Below are positions 43,257 through 50,991 of a stretch of DNA of 64,000 bases, in pieces. This DNA comes from JAAYJK01 sp964501655. GTDB lineage: Bacteria; Bacillota; Syntrophomonadia; Syntrophomonadales; Syntrophomonadaceae. The stretch lies in assembly GCA_964501655.1 (NCBI GenBank), contig CAZCTN010000003.1:62001-126000 (forward strand). Reading direction: 5' to 3'. Position 1 is the stretch's first letter; every line of letters begins with the position of its first letter. Position numbers and translations under genes: made by a program. The notes beneath the pieces were generated by a model. It was not told where the DNA came from. It saw only the letters and a program-made list of their open reading frames with translations, and did no database searches.

Positions 43257-44510
43257 TCATTCTGCCTCCTGAGCCTGAAGAATTCTCCGCACTATATCCA
43301 GGGAGGTTCTGGCCGCCAGCATGCGAATCATATCTCGCTGACCGCCAAATCTCATTTCCTTAATGGTACATCGGCCGTTATGCATAACCGCTATATAAAC
43401 CAATCCCACTTGCTTGCCTTCACTTCCTCCCGAGGGACCGGCAATGCCGGTAATCGCTACTCCAATTTCAGTTCCTGATCTCACAAGTAGCCCTCGAACC
43501 ATAGCTTCAGCAGTTTCAGGGCTAACTGCCCCAAAGCGGTCAAGCAACTCTTCCTTAACCCCCAGCAGAACCTGTTTAGCCTCATTGCTGTAGGATACTA
43601 TCCCGCCCCAGAAATAATCCGAACTGCCAGGAAGATCAGTAAGCATTTTGGCCAGCAGTCCCCCGGTACAGGACTCAGCAGCCGCAATCCTTTTGCCCTG
43701 CCGTTTTAACAGCGACACTGTAACCTCCGGCAGGGTATCATTATCCATCCCGAAAATATTTCGGCCTAGTATTTCTTTTACCTTTTCGGTAATCTCATCC
43801 AGCTTCTGCTGTTGGTTAGCAAGCCCTTGGTTGACCTGAATCCCAATATAAATTTCACCGGCTTTTACCGTCAAGGCCATGTTGTATCCCTGGGGTTTCT
43901 CGATCAGATCCCCCAGCAGCATTTCGACTTGAGATTCTCCCGGTCCAAAGACCTTCAAGGTCCGACTCACCGATCCCTGGTCATCCAAACCATAATCAAC
44001 CCGCAACCGTGGTTCCACTTCCTTGAGATACATAGTTTTCATCTCGTGAGGCGGTCCTGGCAGCAGCACTATTAGTTTAGAACCATTTTTCAGGTACATT
44101 CCGGGAGCAGTTCCGCGTTCATTTCTCAATATCACCGCTCCAGGAGGAAACATAGCCTGCTTGATATTGGCCGGGGGCATGTAACGTCCTCTCCGTGCAA
44201 AATAAGCCTGAATCCTTTCCACTTCTTCCTGGACCAGTACCGGCTGGCAGTTCATAAGCTCACAAGCCATAGCCTTGGTCAGATCATCGCCGGTAGGTCC
44301 CATTCCGCCGCTGCTGATGACCATATCGGCTCGTTCCAGGCCATACTCAAAAGCACTTCGGATTGCCCCTCCTTCATCCCCGGCCGTTATCCTGCCCTGT
44401 ATATGAATACCCAGTTGACTAAGCCGCCGGGATAAAAATTCAGTGTTAGTGTCCGAGGTGCTGCCCAGCAACAGCTCCGTTCCCGTCGACACAATATAGG
44501 CCTTTATCAC
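43257..44510 (-). CDS. cinA: Competence/damage-inducible protein CinA
   Basis: A 417-aa protein with an N-terminal MoaB-like domain (about 1-170; STGTELLLGSTSDTN, GGMGPTGDDLTKA) and a C-terminal PncC nicotinamide-nucleotide amidase domain (about 255-417; AAESCTGGLLAKMLTDLPGSS, GIAGPSGGSEGKQVG). Likely roles are cleaning up damaged nicotinamide nucleotides and recycling NMN. GTG 44510 is nine bases after AGGAGA and gives the standard N-terminus MIKAYIVSTGTELL; TTG 44528 is less likely. It shares a unit with thpR. Confidence 0.95.
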   Translation of the reverse strand: MIKAYIVSTGTELLLGSTSDTNTEFLSRRLSQLGIHIQGRITAGDEGGAIRSAFEYGLERADMVISSGGMGPTGDDLTKAMACELMNCQPVLVQEEVERIQAYFARRGRYMPPANIKQAMFPPGAVILRNERGTAPGMYLKNGSKLIVLLPGPPHEMKTMYLKEVEPRLRVDYGLDDQGSVSRTLKVFGPGESQVEMLLGDLIEKPQGYNMALTVKAGEIYIGIQVNQGLANQQQKLDEITEKVKEILGRNIFGMDNDTLPEVTVSLLKRQGKRIAAAESCTGGLLAKMLTDLPGSSDYFWGGIVSYSNEAKQVLLGVKEELLDRFGAVSPETAEAMVRGLLVRSGTEIGVAITGIAGPSGGSEGKQVGLVYIAVMHNGRCTIKEMRFGGQRDMIRMLAARTSLDIVRRILQAQEAE

Positions 44511-44670
44511 TCCCGCATCTCTCCTCAATGTAACAAGGGGCCGTTCTATTGTTACATATTTTCTTGCCCATTTGGTCCCAGCTTCCCCGCTTCAAATTCT
44601 CGATCCTGTTGTTGCAGGATTTCTTGTCATTGAATCAAGTATCTTTCTTTGACCGCTGAATTTTGAGCTC

Positions 44671-44750
44671 CGCTGCAACCAGGCAGGGGATTAGAAGCCG
44701 CCGCAGTTTTTGTTAATAGGAACTCGAAGCGGGGAACATCTTTTCCCCTC
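44671..44750 (+). repeat. Intergenic repeat family, copy C
   Basis: It has CTGCAACCAGGCAGGGG, GATTAGAAGCC, GTTTTTGTTAATAGGAACTC and GGGGAACATCTTTTCCCC. The last block is a six-bp hairpin around CATCTT. It lies 160 bp upstream of cinA and 470 bp from the FtsH-like gene. Confidence 0.7.
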
Positions 44751-44759
44751 TATATTAGA

Positions 44760-45218
44760 TTATCCCGTTGATCGCATAGTATCAATGGAATAATGAAATA
44801 TTACCTGTATTTTGTCTAAAACCAGCCAACAAAAAAAGGCGCCTCTGGTCACCTCCTATTGCCACATATAATTTCACCACGCTTAACAAATTCAAGTTCT
44901 ATTTACTGTTTGACAACCTATTCCAGTAAGTCGAGCAAGCTGTGGGATGCTTAAACCTTAATCTGTTTAAATCTCTGCAGCCAGAGATCGGGCTCAGTGT
45001 TGAACATAACGGACAATGGCGACCATTGCTTTCCATCCATGATTTCGTTAATCATCACCATCCCAAACCGACCGGACCGACTATGCACTTGGCGGTAATC
45101 CAAACGCCCAGCCTAATCATTTCCAGCCATGAAAGCATAAAATTGCCAGGTTTAATTGGAAGAACACCAGCGTTATAGCAGAGCTATGTAACCATAGAAT
45201 CGTCAGTCCGTCCCCTGG
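44760..45218. other. Gap where pgsA would be expected; no clear gene
   Basis: In Bacillus pgsA lies just before cinA. Here the stretch holds only short frames. A minus-strand frame reading MVMINEIMDGKQWSPLS near 45060-44950 has no convincing ribosome site and matches nothing known to me. It may be decayed sequence. Confidence 0.35.
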
Positions 45219-46679
45219 TTACAGGATTTCGAGGAAGCGATTACGGCTGAGGCTTTCCTCTGCAACTATGTTTTCGGCTATGGAAAAAAGACTGCTCCGA
45301 TGCTTTTCCAGCATCTCCCTGGTTCTGCATTCCAGACTACGGATTATTTCCTTGCACTCTTTATAAATAATCTCATCCGGGGTATCTTTAAGATTCACGA
45401 TCCCTAGAGAAGATAGGCCGGTTTCCACGATTTTCATGGCCATTTCCCAGGATTGCTCAAAATCGCTGGCAGCTCCGGTGCTGTAATTACCGTATTTTAT
45501 CTCCTCCGCTGCTGCCCCGGCCAGGGCTACCATAATATCTCCCTCCAGTTCGTCCCGGGTATAGAGATATTGGTCGTCCTGCGCCGTTTTCCGCATAAAT
45601 CCCAGAGCCCTTCCCCGGGGGATGATGGTTAGGGAGGATACCGATCCAGGTTTGACCAGTTCGCTGATTAAGGCATGCCCGCTCTCATGAACGCTTACCC
45701 GCTCTATTTCTGCCGCAGAAGGCTTTTTGTCCAGTTTCTCCCCCAGTATGACTTTATCTATAGCCTCATGGAAATGCCCTCGGCTTATGGTAATCTCATT
45801 TTCTCTGAGGGCCAGAATGGCTGCCTCATTGGTCAGGCTCTCCAGGTGAGCTCCGGAGAAGCCAAAAGTAGCAGCGGCTATATCATCCAGTATTCCCGGA
45901 TCTTCAATGGGTTTGTTGCGAGCATGTATATCCAGTATTCTTCTTCTGCCAACCTTATCCGGCAGTGTAACCTGAACATGCCGGTCAAAGCGGCCTGGTC
46001 TTAACAGGGCTGAATCCAGCATATCGGCTCGATTGGTAGCGCCGATGATCAGTATCCTGGGGTCTGACTTGAAGCTGATTCCATCCATCTCCACCAGCAA
46101 CTGGTTGAGGGTTTGATCATATTCCATATGGCTGTTATGACTGCCGCGTTTACCACCCAGTATTTCCAGTTCATCTATAAATACGATAGCGCTGTGACTG
46201 TTTTGCTTGCTCGCCTTTTTTCTGGCATCATTGAATAATTGTCTGACCCTTTTAGCTCCCATTCCCGCATATACTTCAATAAATTCACTGCCGGAAGTGG
46301 CTATAAATGCTGATCTGGTATAACTGGCTGCGGCTTTGGCCATCAAGGTTTTCCCGGTTCCGGGGGGGCCGACCAGCAAAACCCCTTTCAGCGGCCTAAT
46401 ACCCATCTTTTTTATTTCCTCTGGTTTGATAATAAACTCCAGGGCTTCTTCCAACTCCTTGATAGCGCTGTCTTGCCCACCGATATGTTCAAAGGTGATG
46501 TCGGTTCCTATCCGGATGTCGGTACCGATATTATCAAATTTAACCGTTCCCTGTCCTATATAGAAAAAATAAAAGCCTCCCGCCAAAAGAGAAATCAAGA
46601 TCAAAGGCGTGATGTTCACACCTAAAAAAGCCAGAAAAATTATTAGTCCAAGCAAGATCCCGGACAACATTTCTTTCAT
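45219..46679 (-). CDS. Compact FtsH-like AAA+ membrane metalloprotease
   Basis: A 486-aa relative of FtsH, well short of the usual 600-650. Residues 4-20 and 24-40 are two membrane helices joined by only a few residues, so the extracytoplasmic domain of FtsH is absent. The AAA+ module has Walker A GPPGTGKT (104-111), Walker B IVFIDE (165-170) and the RPGRFDRHV region. The protease has HESGH (331-335) and a third zinc ligand in TGAASDFEQ (D406). All catalytic residues are present, so it should be active on membrane or cytoplasmic substrates. It lies 17 bp after a one-pass membrane protein that may supply the missing outer domain. It is not the housekeeping FtsH in context. Confidence 0.88.
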   Translation of the reverse strand: MKEMLSGILLGLIIFLAFLGVNITPLILISLLAGGFYFFYIGQGTVKFDNIGTDIRIGTDITFEHIGGQDSAIKELEEALEFIIKPEEIKKMGIRPLKGVLLVGPPGTGKTLMAKAAASYTRSAFIATSGSEFIEVYAGMGAKRVRQLFNDARKKASKQNSHSAIVFIDELEILGGKRGSHNSHMEYDQTLNQLLVEMDGISFKSDPRILIIGATNRADMLDSALLRPGRFDRHVQVTLPDKVGRRRILDIHARNKPIEDPGILDDIAAATFGFSGAHLESLTNEAAILALRENEITISRGHFHEAIDKVILGEKLDKKPSAAEIERVSVHESGHALISELVKPGSVSSLTIIPRGRALGFMRKTAQDDQYLYTRDELEGDIMVALAGAAAEEIKYGNYSTGAASDFEQSWEMAMKIVETGLSSLGIVNLKDTPDEIIYKECKEIIRSLECRTREMLEKHRSSLFSIAENIVAEESLSRNRFLEIL

Positions 46680-46696
46680 TTCAAGCCCACCTCAAT

Positions 46697-47230
46697 TTAT
46701 ACTGAGTCCTGTTTGCTGAAGTACCTGTCAATAACATAATACTGATAGTCCTTGCCATTACTGAACTGCAGATACACGCGCTGCTCATCTAAATACATTT
46801 TGTATTCCAGGCCGTCTTTTGCTGCTGTCTGCTTTAACTGATCATGCATCCATACATAGTGGTTGTTGGCCAGAGCTTCATATATAATCGGCTGTATATC
46901 ATAATACAACTGATCCAACCCGGTACCCTGGCTCCGGTTGATGGAGATTCGGTATTTGCCTTCTCCCAGTTTACTCCGGGCCAGTTCATCCAATTGTTCG
47001 AACTCTTCTTGCAGATTTTCTACTTGGCCAAGAGAGATATTGATGAGATACACATTTTCCTTCTTCTCCACCGTGCTGTTTACCACACTGGGCAGATTGT
47101 TCAGCCCGCTGATGAGAGGCTTTTCCACCTTATAAAGGGAGTGTAAATGATATTCTCCTAACCCAATTCCAACCGTAAATACCAATGCGGCAATAAACAG
47201 TATTACTTTAAATTCGTGTTTTCCGGACAA
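46697..47230 (-). CDS. One-pass membrane protein paired with the FtsH-like protease
   Basis: A 177-aa protein I do not recognise. A single N-terminal helix (about 8-26, FKVILFIAALVFTVGIGLG) would place some 145 polar residues outside the membrane. These include a conserved-looking strand/helix pattern (NVYLINISLGQVENLQEEFEQLDELA, RVYLQFSNGKDYQYYVIDRYF). TTG 47230 is chosen. The upstream in-frame TTG at 47254 overlaps an extended -10 (TGATATAAT, 47262-47254) and cannot be in the transcript. Tight linkage to the protease suggests an adaptor or sensor for it; that is inference. Confidence 0.72.
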   Translation of the reverse strand: MSGKHEFKVILFIAALVFTVGIGLGEYHLHSLYKVEKPLISGLNNLPSVVNSTVEKKENVYLINISLGQVENLQEEFEQLDELARSKLGEGKYRISINRSQGTGLDQLYYDIQPIIYEALANNHYVWMHDQLKQTAAKDGLEYKMYLDEQRVYLQFSNGKDYQYYVIDRYFSKQDSV

Positions 47231-47253
47231 GCATCTCCCCCCCTTACCCCGCA

Positions 47254-47262
47254 ATTATATCA
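47254..47262 (-). promoter_or_regulatory. Extended -10 promoter of the FtsH-like pair
   Basis: TGATATAAT on the minus strand fits the extended -10 TGnTATAAT; no good -35 is visible. A start near 47247 leaves a 17-base leader with the G-rich ribosome site. Confidence 0.45.
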
Positions 47263-47270
47263 TAGACAGC

Positions 47271-47746
47271 GGCTTCGGCAGAGGTGCAATATTTGGAATA
47301 ATGCCGGTATTATGGTAATCATAAACCTGTTCTGCATCCATCCGGTATACTACTGATACTATTAAAATATGCCTTGTATATTGGCGAGAACTCTACAGCT
47401 CTATAACCATGATGGATTACAATGACTATACCCTGCCCTGAGAAAACAATCAATCTGCAGGGTCGGTCTTATAGAACCAGCTTACCCAAACTATTCGTGC
47501 TAAGGAAGCAAAAGGAAGCAAGGTGGATGATATCTTTACCCTGTAGAGCGGGCAGAGATCGAAAGAAGCCTGGATAAACCGAAATATCGATGATTCCAGC
47601 CTTAAATGACAGGACAGTCCGCAGGCCTTTGCAAGAATAACCTTAGCTGCCGTGAACTGCCGGAGCAGATGGTGACAGAGGCTCACCAAATTCTGATCCG
47701 CAAATCGGCCCTTTTCGATTAAGATGACAAGGGGAAAGTTCTTTCG
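47271..47746. other. Intergenic region without recognisable gene
   Basis: 476 bp between rimO and the protease pair. Frames on both strands are broken by stops, for example KEAKVDDIFTL then stop near 47500 on the plus strand, which has the look of a decayed coding sequence. No repeat or RNA family is recognised. Confidence 0.35.
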
Positions 47747-49063
47747 TTACATTTCGGCGACCAGGTCGTAGTTTCGGACCGCTTTCAGCTGAGCTGAGAC
47801 AAATTCTCCTTTGGGCAAATTGGCGGTGGTCTTGATTATGGTGAGACCATCCACTTCCGGAGCCTGGTAATATCCTCGTCCCAGGTACAGGTTGTTTTCC
47901 AGCCGGGAGGAAACTAAAATTCTCTCTTGCCGCCCTATACGCATTATATTCTTGGCTCTGGTTATGCTCTTCTGCCGGAGCATTATCTGCTCCCTTCGGT
48001 CCGCGGCTAATTCTGCCGGCACCTGCTTATCCAGCAAGGCTGCCGGTGTACCTTCCTCGGGAGTAAATACGAAAGCACCCAGCCAGTCAAATTTTATCTC
48101 TTCCAAAAATTCACTTAATAATAGAAAATCCGATTCTTCTTCCCCCGGAAAGCCTAACATGACGGTGGTTCTTAATACCAAGTCACTAATTTGCTGTTTG
48201 AGTTGCCCCAGCAGATTAACCAGCAAGTCCAGATCATGTTGCCGATTCATGGCTGCCAGGATATGGTCCGATACATGCTGAATCGGTATATCCAGGTAGG
48301 GAACAACTTTGGGGTTGCCGGCCAGAGCTTCAATCAATTCCGAACTAAAATGAAGCGGGTGAAGATACATAACCCTCAGCCATTCCAGTCCCTCAATGTT
48401 ACCCAGTGCGTCCAGAACCCGGGGCAGGCATGGACGACCGTAAAGATCCATGCCGTAGGCAGCTGTATCCTGGGCTATTACAACCAGTTCTTTTATTCCT
48501 TGCCGGGCCAGAATAGCCCCTTCCTTTTCTATCTCTTCCAGTGGCTTGGACCTAAGCCTGCCTCTTATGGAGGGAATGGCACAATAAGCACAAACATTGT
48601 CACATCCCTCGGCAATTTTCATATAGGCCATGCCGGGCGGGGTAGTGAGCATACGTCGGCCGTATTCGATGAAATTAGCTGGCGGTCCGCTGATTTTAAG
48701 TGGTCTTTCTGAGGATTCTATGGCTTCCACTGCCGATGCTATCTCCTTAAAATGCGAAATGCCCAGAACCCCATCCAGCTCCGGCATCTCTTCCAGAAGT
48801 TCCTGTCCATATCTCTGAACCAGGCATCCAGTTGCGATAATGTATTTAACTACTCCGTTATCCTTAAGCCGGCCGACTTCAATGATGGCATCTATCGATT
48901 CTTCTTTAGCCTCATCAATAAAGCCGCAGGTATTTATTACTACCAGATCGGCCCGTTCCGGAGAATTTACTATCCGGTGACCGCCTTTTTTTAACAAGGA
49001 CATCATGATTTCTGTATCGACCAGGTTCTTGGGACAGCCCAGACTAATAAAACCAATATTCAC
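47747..49063 (-). CDS. rimO: Ribosomal protein S12 (Asp) methylthiotransferase
   Basis: A 438-aa methylthiotransferase with three parts: the N-terminal MTTase domain (MNIGFISLGCPKNLVDTE with cluster cysteines, NTCGFIDEAKEES, ATGCLVQRY), the radical-SAM core with GCDNVCAYCAIPSIRG, and a C-terminal TRAM domain. The HTTVMLGFPGE-like LRTTVMLGFPGEEE segment agrees with RimO rather than MiaB. It modifies S12 near the decoding centre. It follows the RodZ-like gene by 12 bp. Confidence 0.96.
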   Translation of the reverse strand: MNIGFISLGCPKNLVDTEIMMSLLKKGGHRIVNSPERADLVVINTCGFIDEAKEESIDAIIEVGRLKDNGVVKYIIATGCLVQRYGQELLEEMPELDGVLGISHFKEIASAVEAIESSERPLKISGPPANFIEYGRRMLTTPPGMAYMKIAEGCDNVCAYCAIPSIRGRLRSKPLEEIEKEGAILARQGIKELVVIAQDTAAYGMDLYGRPCLPRVLDALGNIEGLEWLRVMYLHPLHFSSELIEALAGNPKVVPYLDIPIQHVSDHILAAMNRQHDLDLLVNLLGQLKQQISDLVLRTTVMLGFPGEEESDFLLLSEFLEEIKFDWLGAFVFTPEEGTPAALLDKQVPAELAADRREQIMLRQKSITRAKNIMRIGRQERILVSSRLENNLYLGRGYYQAPEVDGLTIIKTTANLPKGEFVSAQLKAVRNYDLVAEM

Positions 49064-49075
49064 TAATTAAGACTC

Positions 49076-49807
49076 CTATACTGACTGATCATTTAGCACA
49101 AACTCTCTTTCTTTTACTTCCCAGTCCTGGCCCAGGGGTTCAATTATCTCTCCGTTATAGGTTATTTCCACCCCACCGGCGTTGCCAACCCTTATATTCA
49201 CTGACTGCCGACCTTCCAGGGTTTGCTCCTGCCCGGCCCGCAGTACTGCTTCAAAAACCTTTTCATCATCTACTATAGCTCGCAGCCAGCAATCGCTCTT
49301 AGCCTTGACCGATACCTGCACCTTATCCGGTTTAACTGGCACCGGTTCGGGCTCTTCTATCTCTGGTTCATCTATTTCCTGAGGCGGCGGGATTTCTGTG
49401 ACTATTCCCGGATTATTTGAATCATTATTCTCTATCGCCCGGGAAAAGAAACCTATCATATAATTGCCCACCCAAAGTACGACCAGCAAAAACAAGATGC
49501 CGGCCACTATATTTTTAACCGGTAGGTTATAACCGCCAGTACGTACCGGTATTATCTCTTCTTCCTGGTTGTAGCCGCCGTAAGCCAGCTGTTTAAATTC
49601 CTCCGCTAGCTGTTTTTCATCCAAGCCCAGAAATCTGGCATATCTTTTCACAAAACCCACTGCATAAACCTTGGGAGGCAGTACCGAAAAATCCTCATTT
49701 TCGATGGCTTCCAAGTACAGCCGGCGAATTTTGGTTTCTTCTTCTATCAGTTCCAGGGTTATCCCTTTATCTGTTCTTGCCTTTTTTATTGTTTCTCCCA
49801 GTCCCAT
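49076..49807 (-). CDS. rodZ: RodZ-like helix-turn-helix membrane protein
   Basis: A 243-aa protein with an N-terminal HTH_25 domain (about 1-75: LGETIKKARTDKGITLELIEEETKI), one membrane helix (about 104-122), a Pro/Glu-rich linker (PPPQEIDEPEIEEPEPVPVKP) and a C-terminal DUF4115 beta domain. In RodZ such an HTH binds MreB and the outer domain joins the cell-shape machinery. ATG 49807 is twelve bases after AGGAGG, a little long, but gives the standard N-terminus. It is co-transcribed with rimO; in Bacillus the same position is held by ymfM. Confidence 0.85.
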   Translation of the reverse strand: MGLGETIKKARTDKGITLELIEEETKIRRLYLEAIENEDFSVLPPKVYAVGFVKRYARFLGLDEKQLAEEFKQLAYGGYNQEEEIIPVRTGGYNLPVKNIVAGILFLLVVLWVGNYMIGFFSRAIENNDSNNPGIVTEIPPPQEIDEPEIEEPEPVPVKPDKVQVSVKAKSDCWLRAIVDDEKVFEAVLRAGQEQTLEGRQSVNIRVGNAGGVEITYNGEIIEPLGQDWEVKEREFVLNDQSV

Positions 49808-49890
49808 GCTTTGTGCTACCCTCCTTAATATACACCATAACATATCTTTATTAGTTTGTATTCATCATCAGCGCAATTATTTTCAACCCA

Positions 49891-49980
49891 CCGCTGCAAC
49901 CAGGCCGAGGATCAGAACCCGCAGCCGGTTTTGTTGACCGGAACCCAACTCCTTAAAGCAACAGGGGGCATCTTCTCACC
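49891..49980 (+). repeat. Intergenic repeat family, copy D
   Basis: It has CTGCAACCAGGCCGAGGATCAG, GTTTTGTTGACCGGAACCC and GGGGGCATCTTCTC. GCTGC/GCAGC and CAGG/CCTG can pair at the places where other copies use different bases. Its end overlaps the stop codon of the HTH/kinase-fold gene at 49976. Confidence 0.65.
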
Positions 49981-50947
49981 TGGTGACATCACTGGATGAA
50001 GCCAGTCCTGCACCTATGCGAATGGCTTGGCGCAACGGATATCCGCTGACCAGGCCATAAATAATCCCGGTCAGCAAACCGCAAAGTCCTTCCTCACTAT
50101 CGAAACTCTGGTTGGGAGGAAGCGGATAATCTCCGTCTGTTTCCCGGCTGCGGTATATTAACCTGCTCCGGCCATCAGTAATAATAATGTTATCCGGGGT
50201 TTCCGTCCTATCTTCCAATTGTTTCCTATAACAATCTACATCATTAGATCTGGCAACTCCCAGGACCACTGTATTATATTGGAGCAAACCCTCGGGCAGT
50301 TCTCCTGGTCCAAGCATAAAAAAGCTGGTACAAAGATGGGGGGTATTCTCCTCATCTTTTTTACCCAGTCTGGCCAGCACTTCCCGCTGGAAGTAGGGAT
50401 CTACTATCAGCCATTCGCAGTTGAAAATTATCCATTCCCTGCTGTTTAATACTTGTTTGTAGTCGTCCGGATTAAATCCTTCCTCAATTATCTCTCCATC
50501 TCCCAACGATATACGTCGGCAGGTCCTTTTACGGGGATGCCGATGAATATGCACGGTTTCCACTTTGTTTTCCATCAGCCGGTTTACAATCATGTCCCCG
50601 GGCTGGTCGTTTCCGATCAGACTTATGATTTTCAGGTTGATTCCAAATCCAGCCAATATTTCGCTGGCAACAACCGGAAGTCCCCGGTATTCCAGGTTAA
50701 CCACCCCTTGTTCACCCTGTTGGCAGGCCTTGATTTCCAGGTAGCTGAGCCCCACCACCACTATTGACGCCTGCTCGTTAAATACATAACCCTTGCCCAG
50801 AATCACGCCTTTTTTCATTAGATTGGATATATGCACCGCAACTGAAGAGCGGCTGATGCCTAAACCAGCGGCTAATTGATCCTGGGATATTAATGGATTT
50901 TTTTTCAAATTTTCGATTATCTCCCTCTCCCGCAAGGTAAGCCTCAT
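49976..50947 (-). CDS. HTH regulator fused to a PfkB-like (ribokinase-fold) domain
   Basis: A 323-aa protein. Residues 1-55 form a winged helix-turn-helix (MRLTLREREIIENLKKNPLISQDQLAAGLGISRSSVAVHISNL). The rest (about 60-320) has the ribokinase fold, with VNLEYRGLPVVASEILAGFGINLKIISLIGNDQPGD as the sugar-side half. At the C-terminal site, where active kinases carry the GAGD anion-hole and catalytic aspartate, the sequence is SFDSEEGLCGLLTGIIYGL. The catalytic Asp is missing. It is thus likely a sugar- or nucleoside-sensing regulator rather than a kinase. It lies 45 bp after spoIIIE. Targets are unknown. Confidence 0.78.
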   Translation of the reverse strand: MRLTLREREIIENLKKNPLISQDQLAAGLGISRSSVAVHISNLMKKGVILGKGYVFNEQASIVVVGLSYLEIKACQQGEQGVVNLEYRGLPVVASEILAGFGINLKIISLIGNDQPGDMIVNRLMENKVETVHIHRHPRKRTCRRISLGDGEIIEEGFNPDDYKQVLNSREWIIFNCEWLIVDPYFQREVLARLGKKDEENTPHLCTSFFMLGPGELPEGLLQYNTVVLGVARSNDVDCYRKQLEDRTETPDNIIITDGRSRLIYRSRETDGDYPLPPNQSFDSEEGLCGLLTGIIYGLVSGYPLRQAIRIGAGLASSSDVTR

Positions 50948-50991
50948 TCCACATCCCCTTAATTGATAATATACGTCAAACCCTCACAGAT

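Noticed and set aside
44942..45178. 78-codon plus-strand frame between cinA and the FtsH-like gene
   Set aside because: No ribosome site, His/Pro-rich composition unlike neighbours, opposite strand to all genes around it.
47450..47689. 79-codon minus-strand frame between rimO and the FtsH-like pair
   Set aside because: No ribosome site or family resemblance; the region is stop-rich on both strands.
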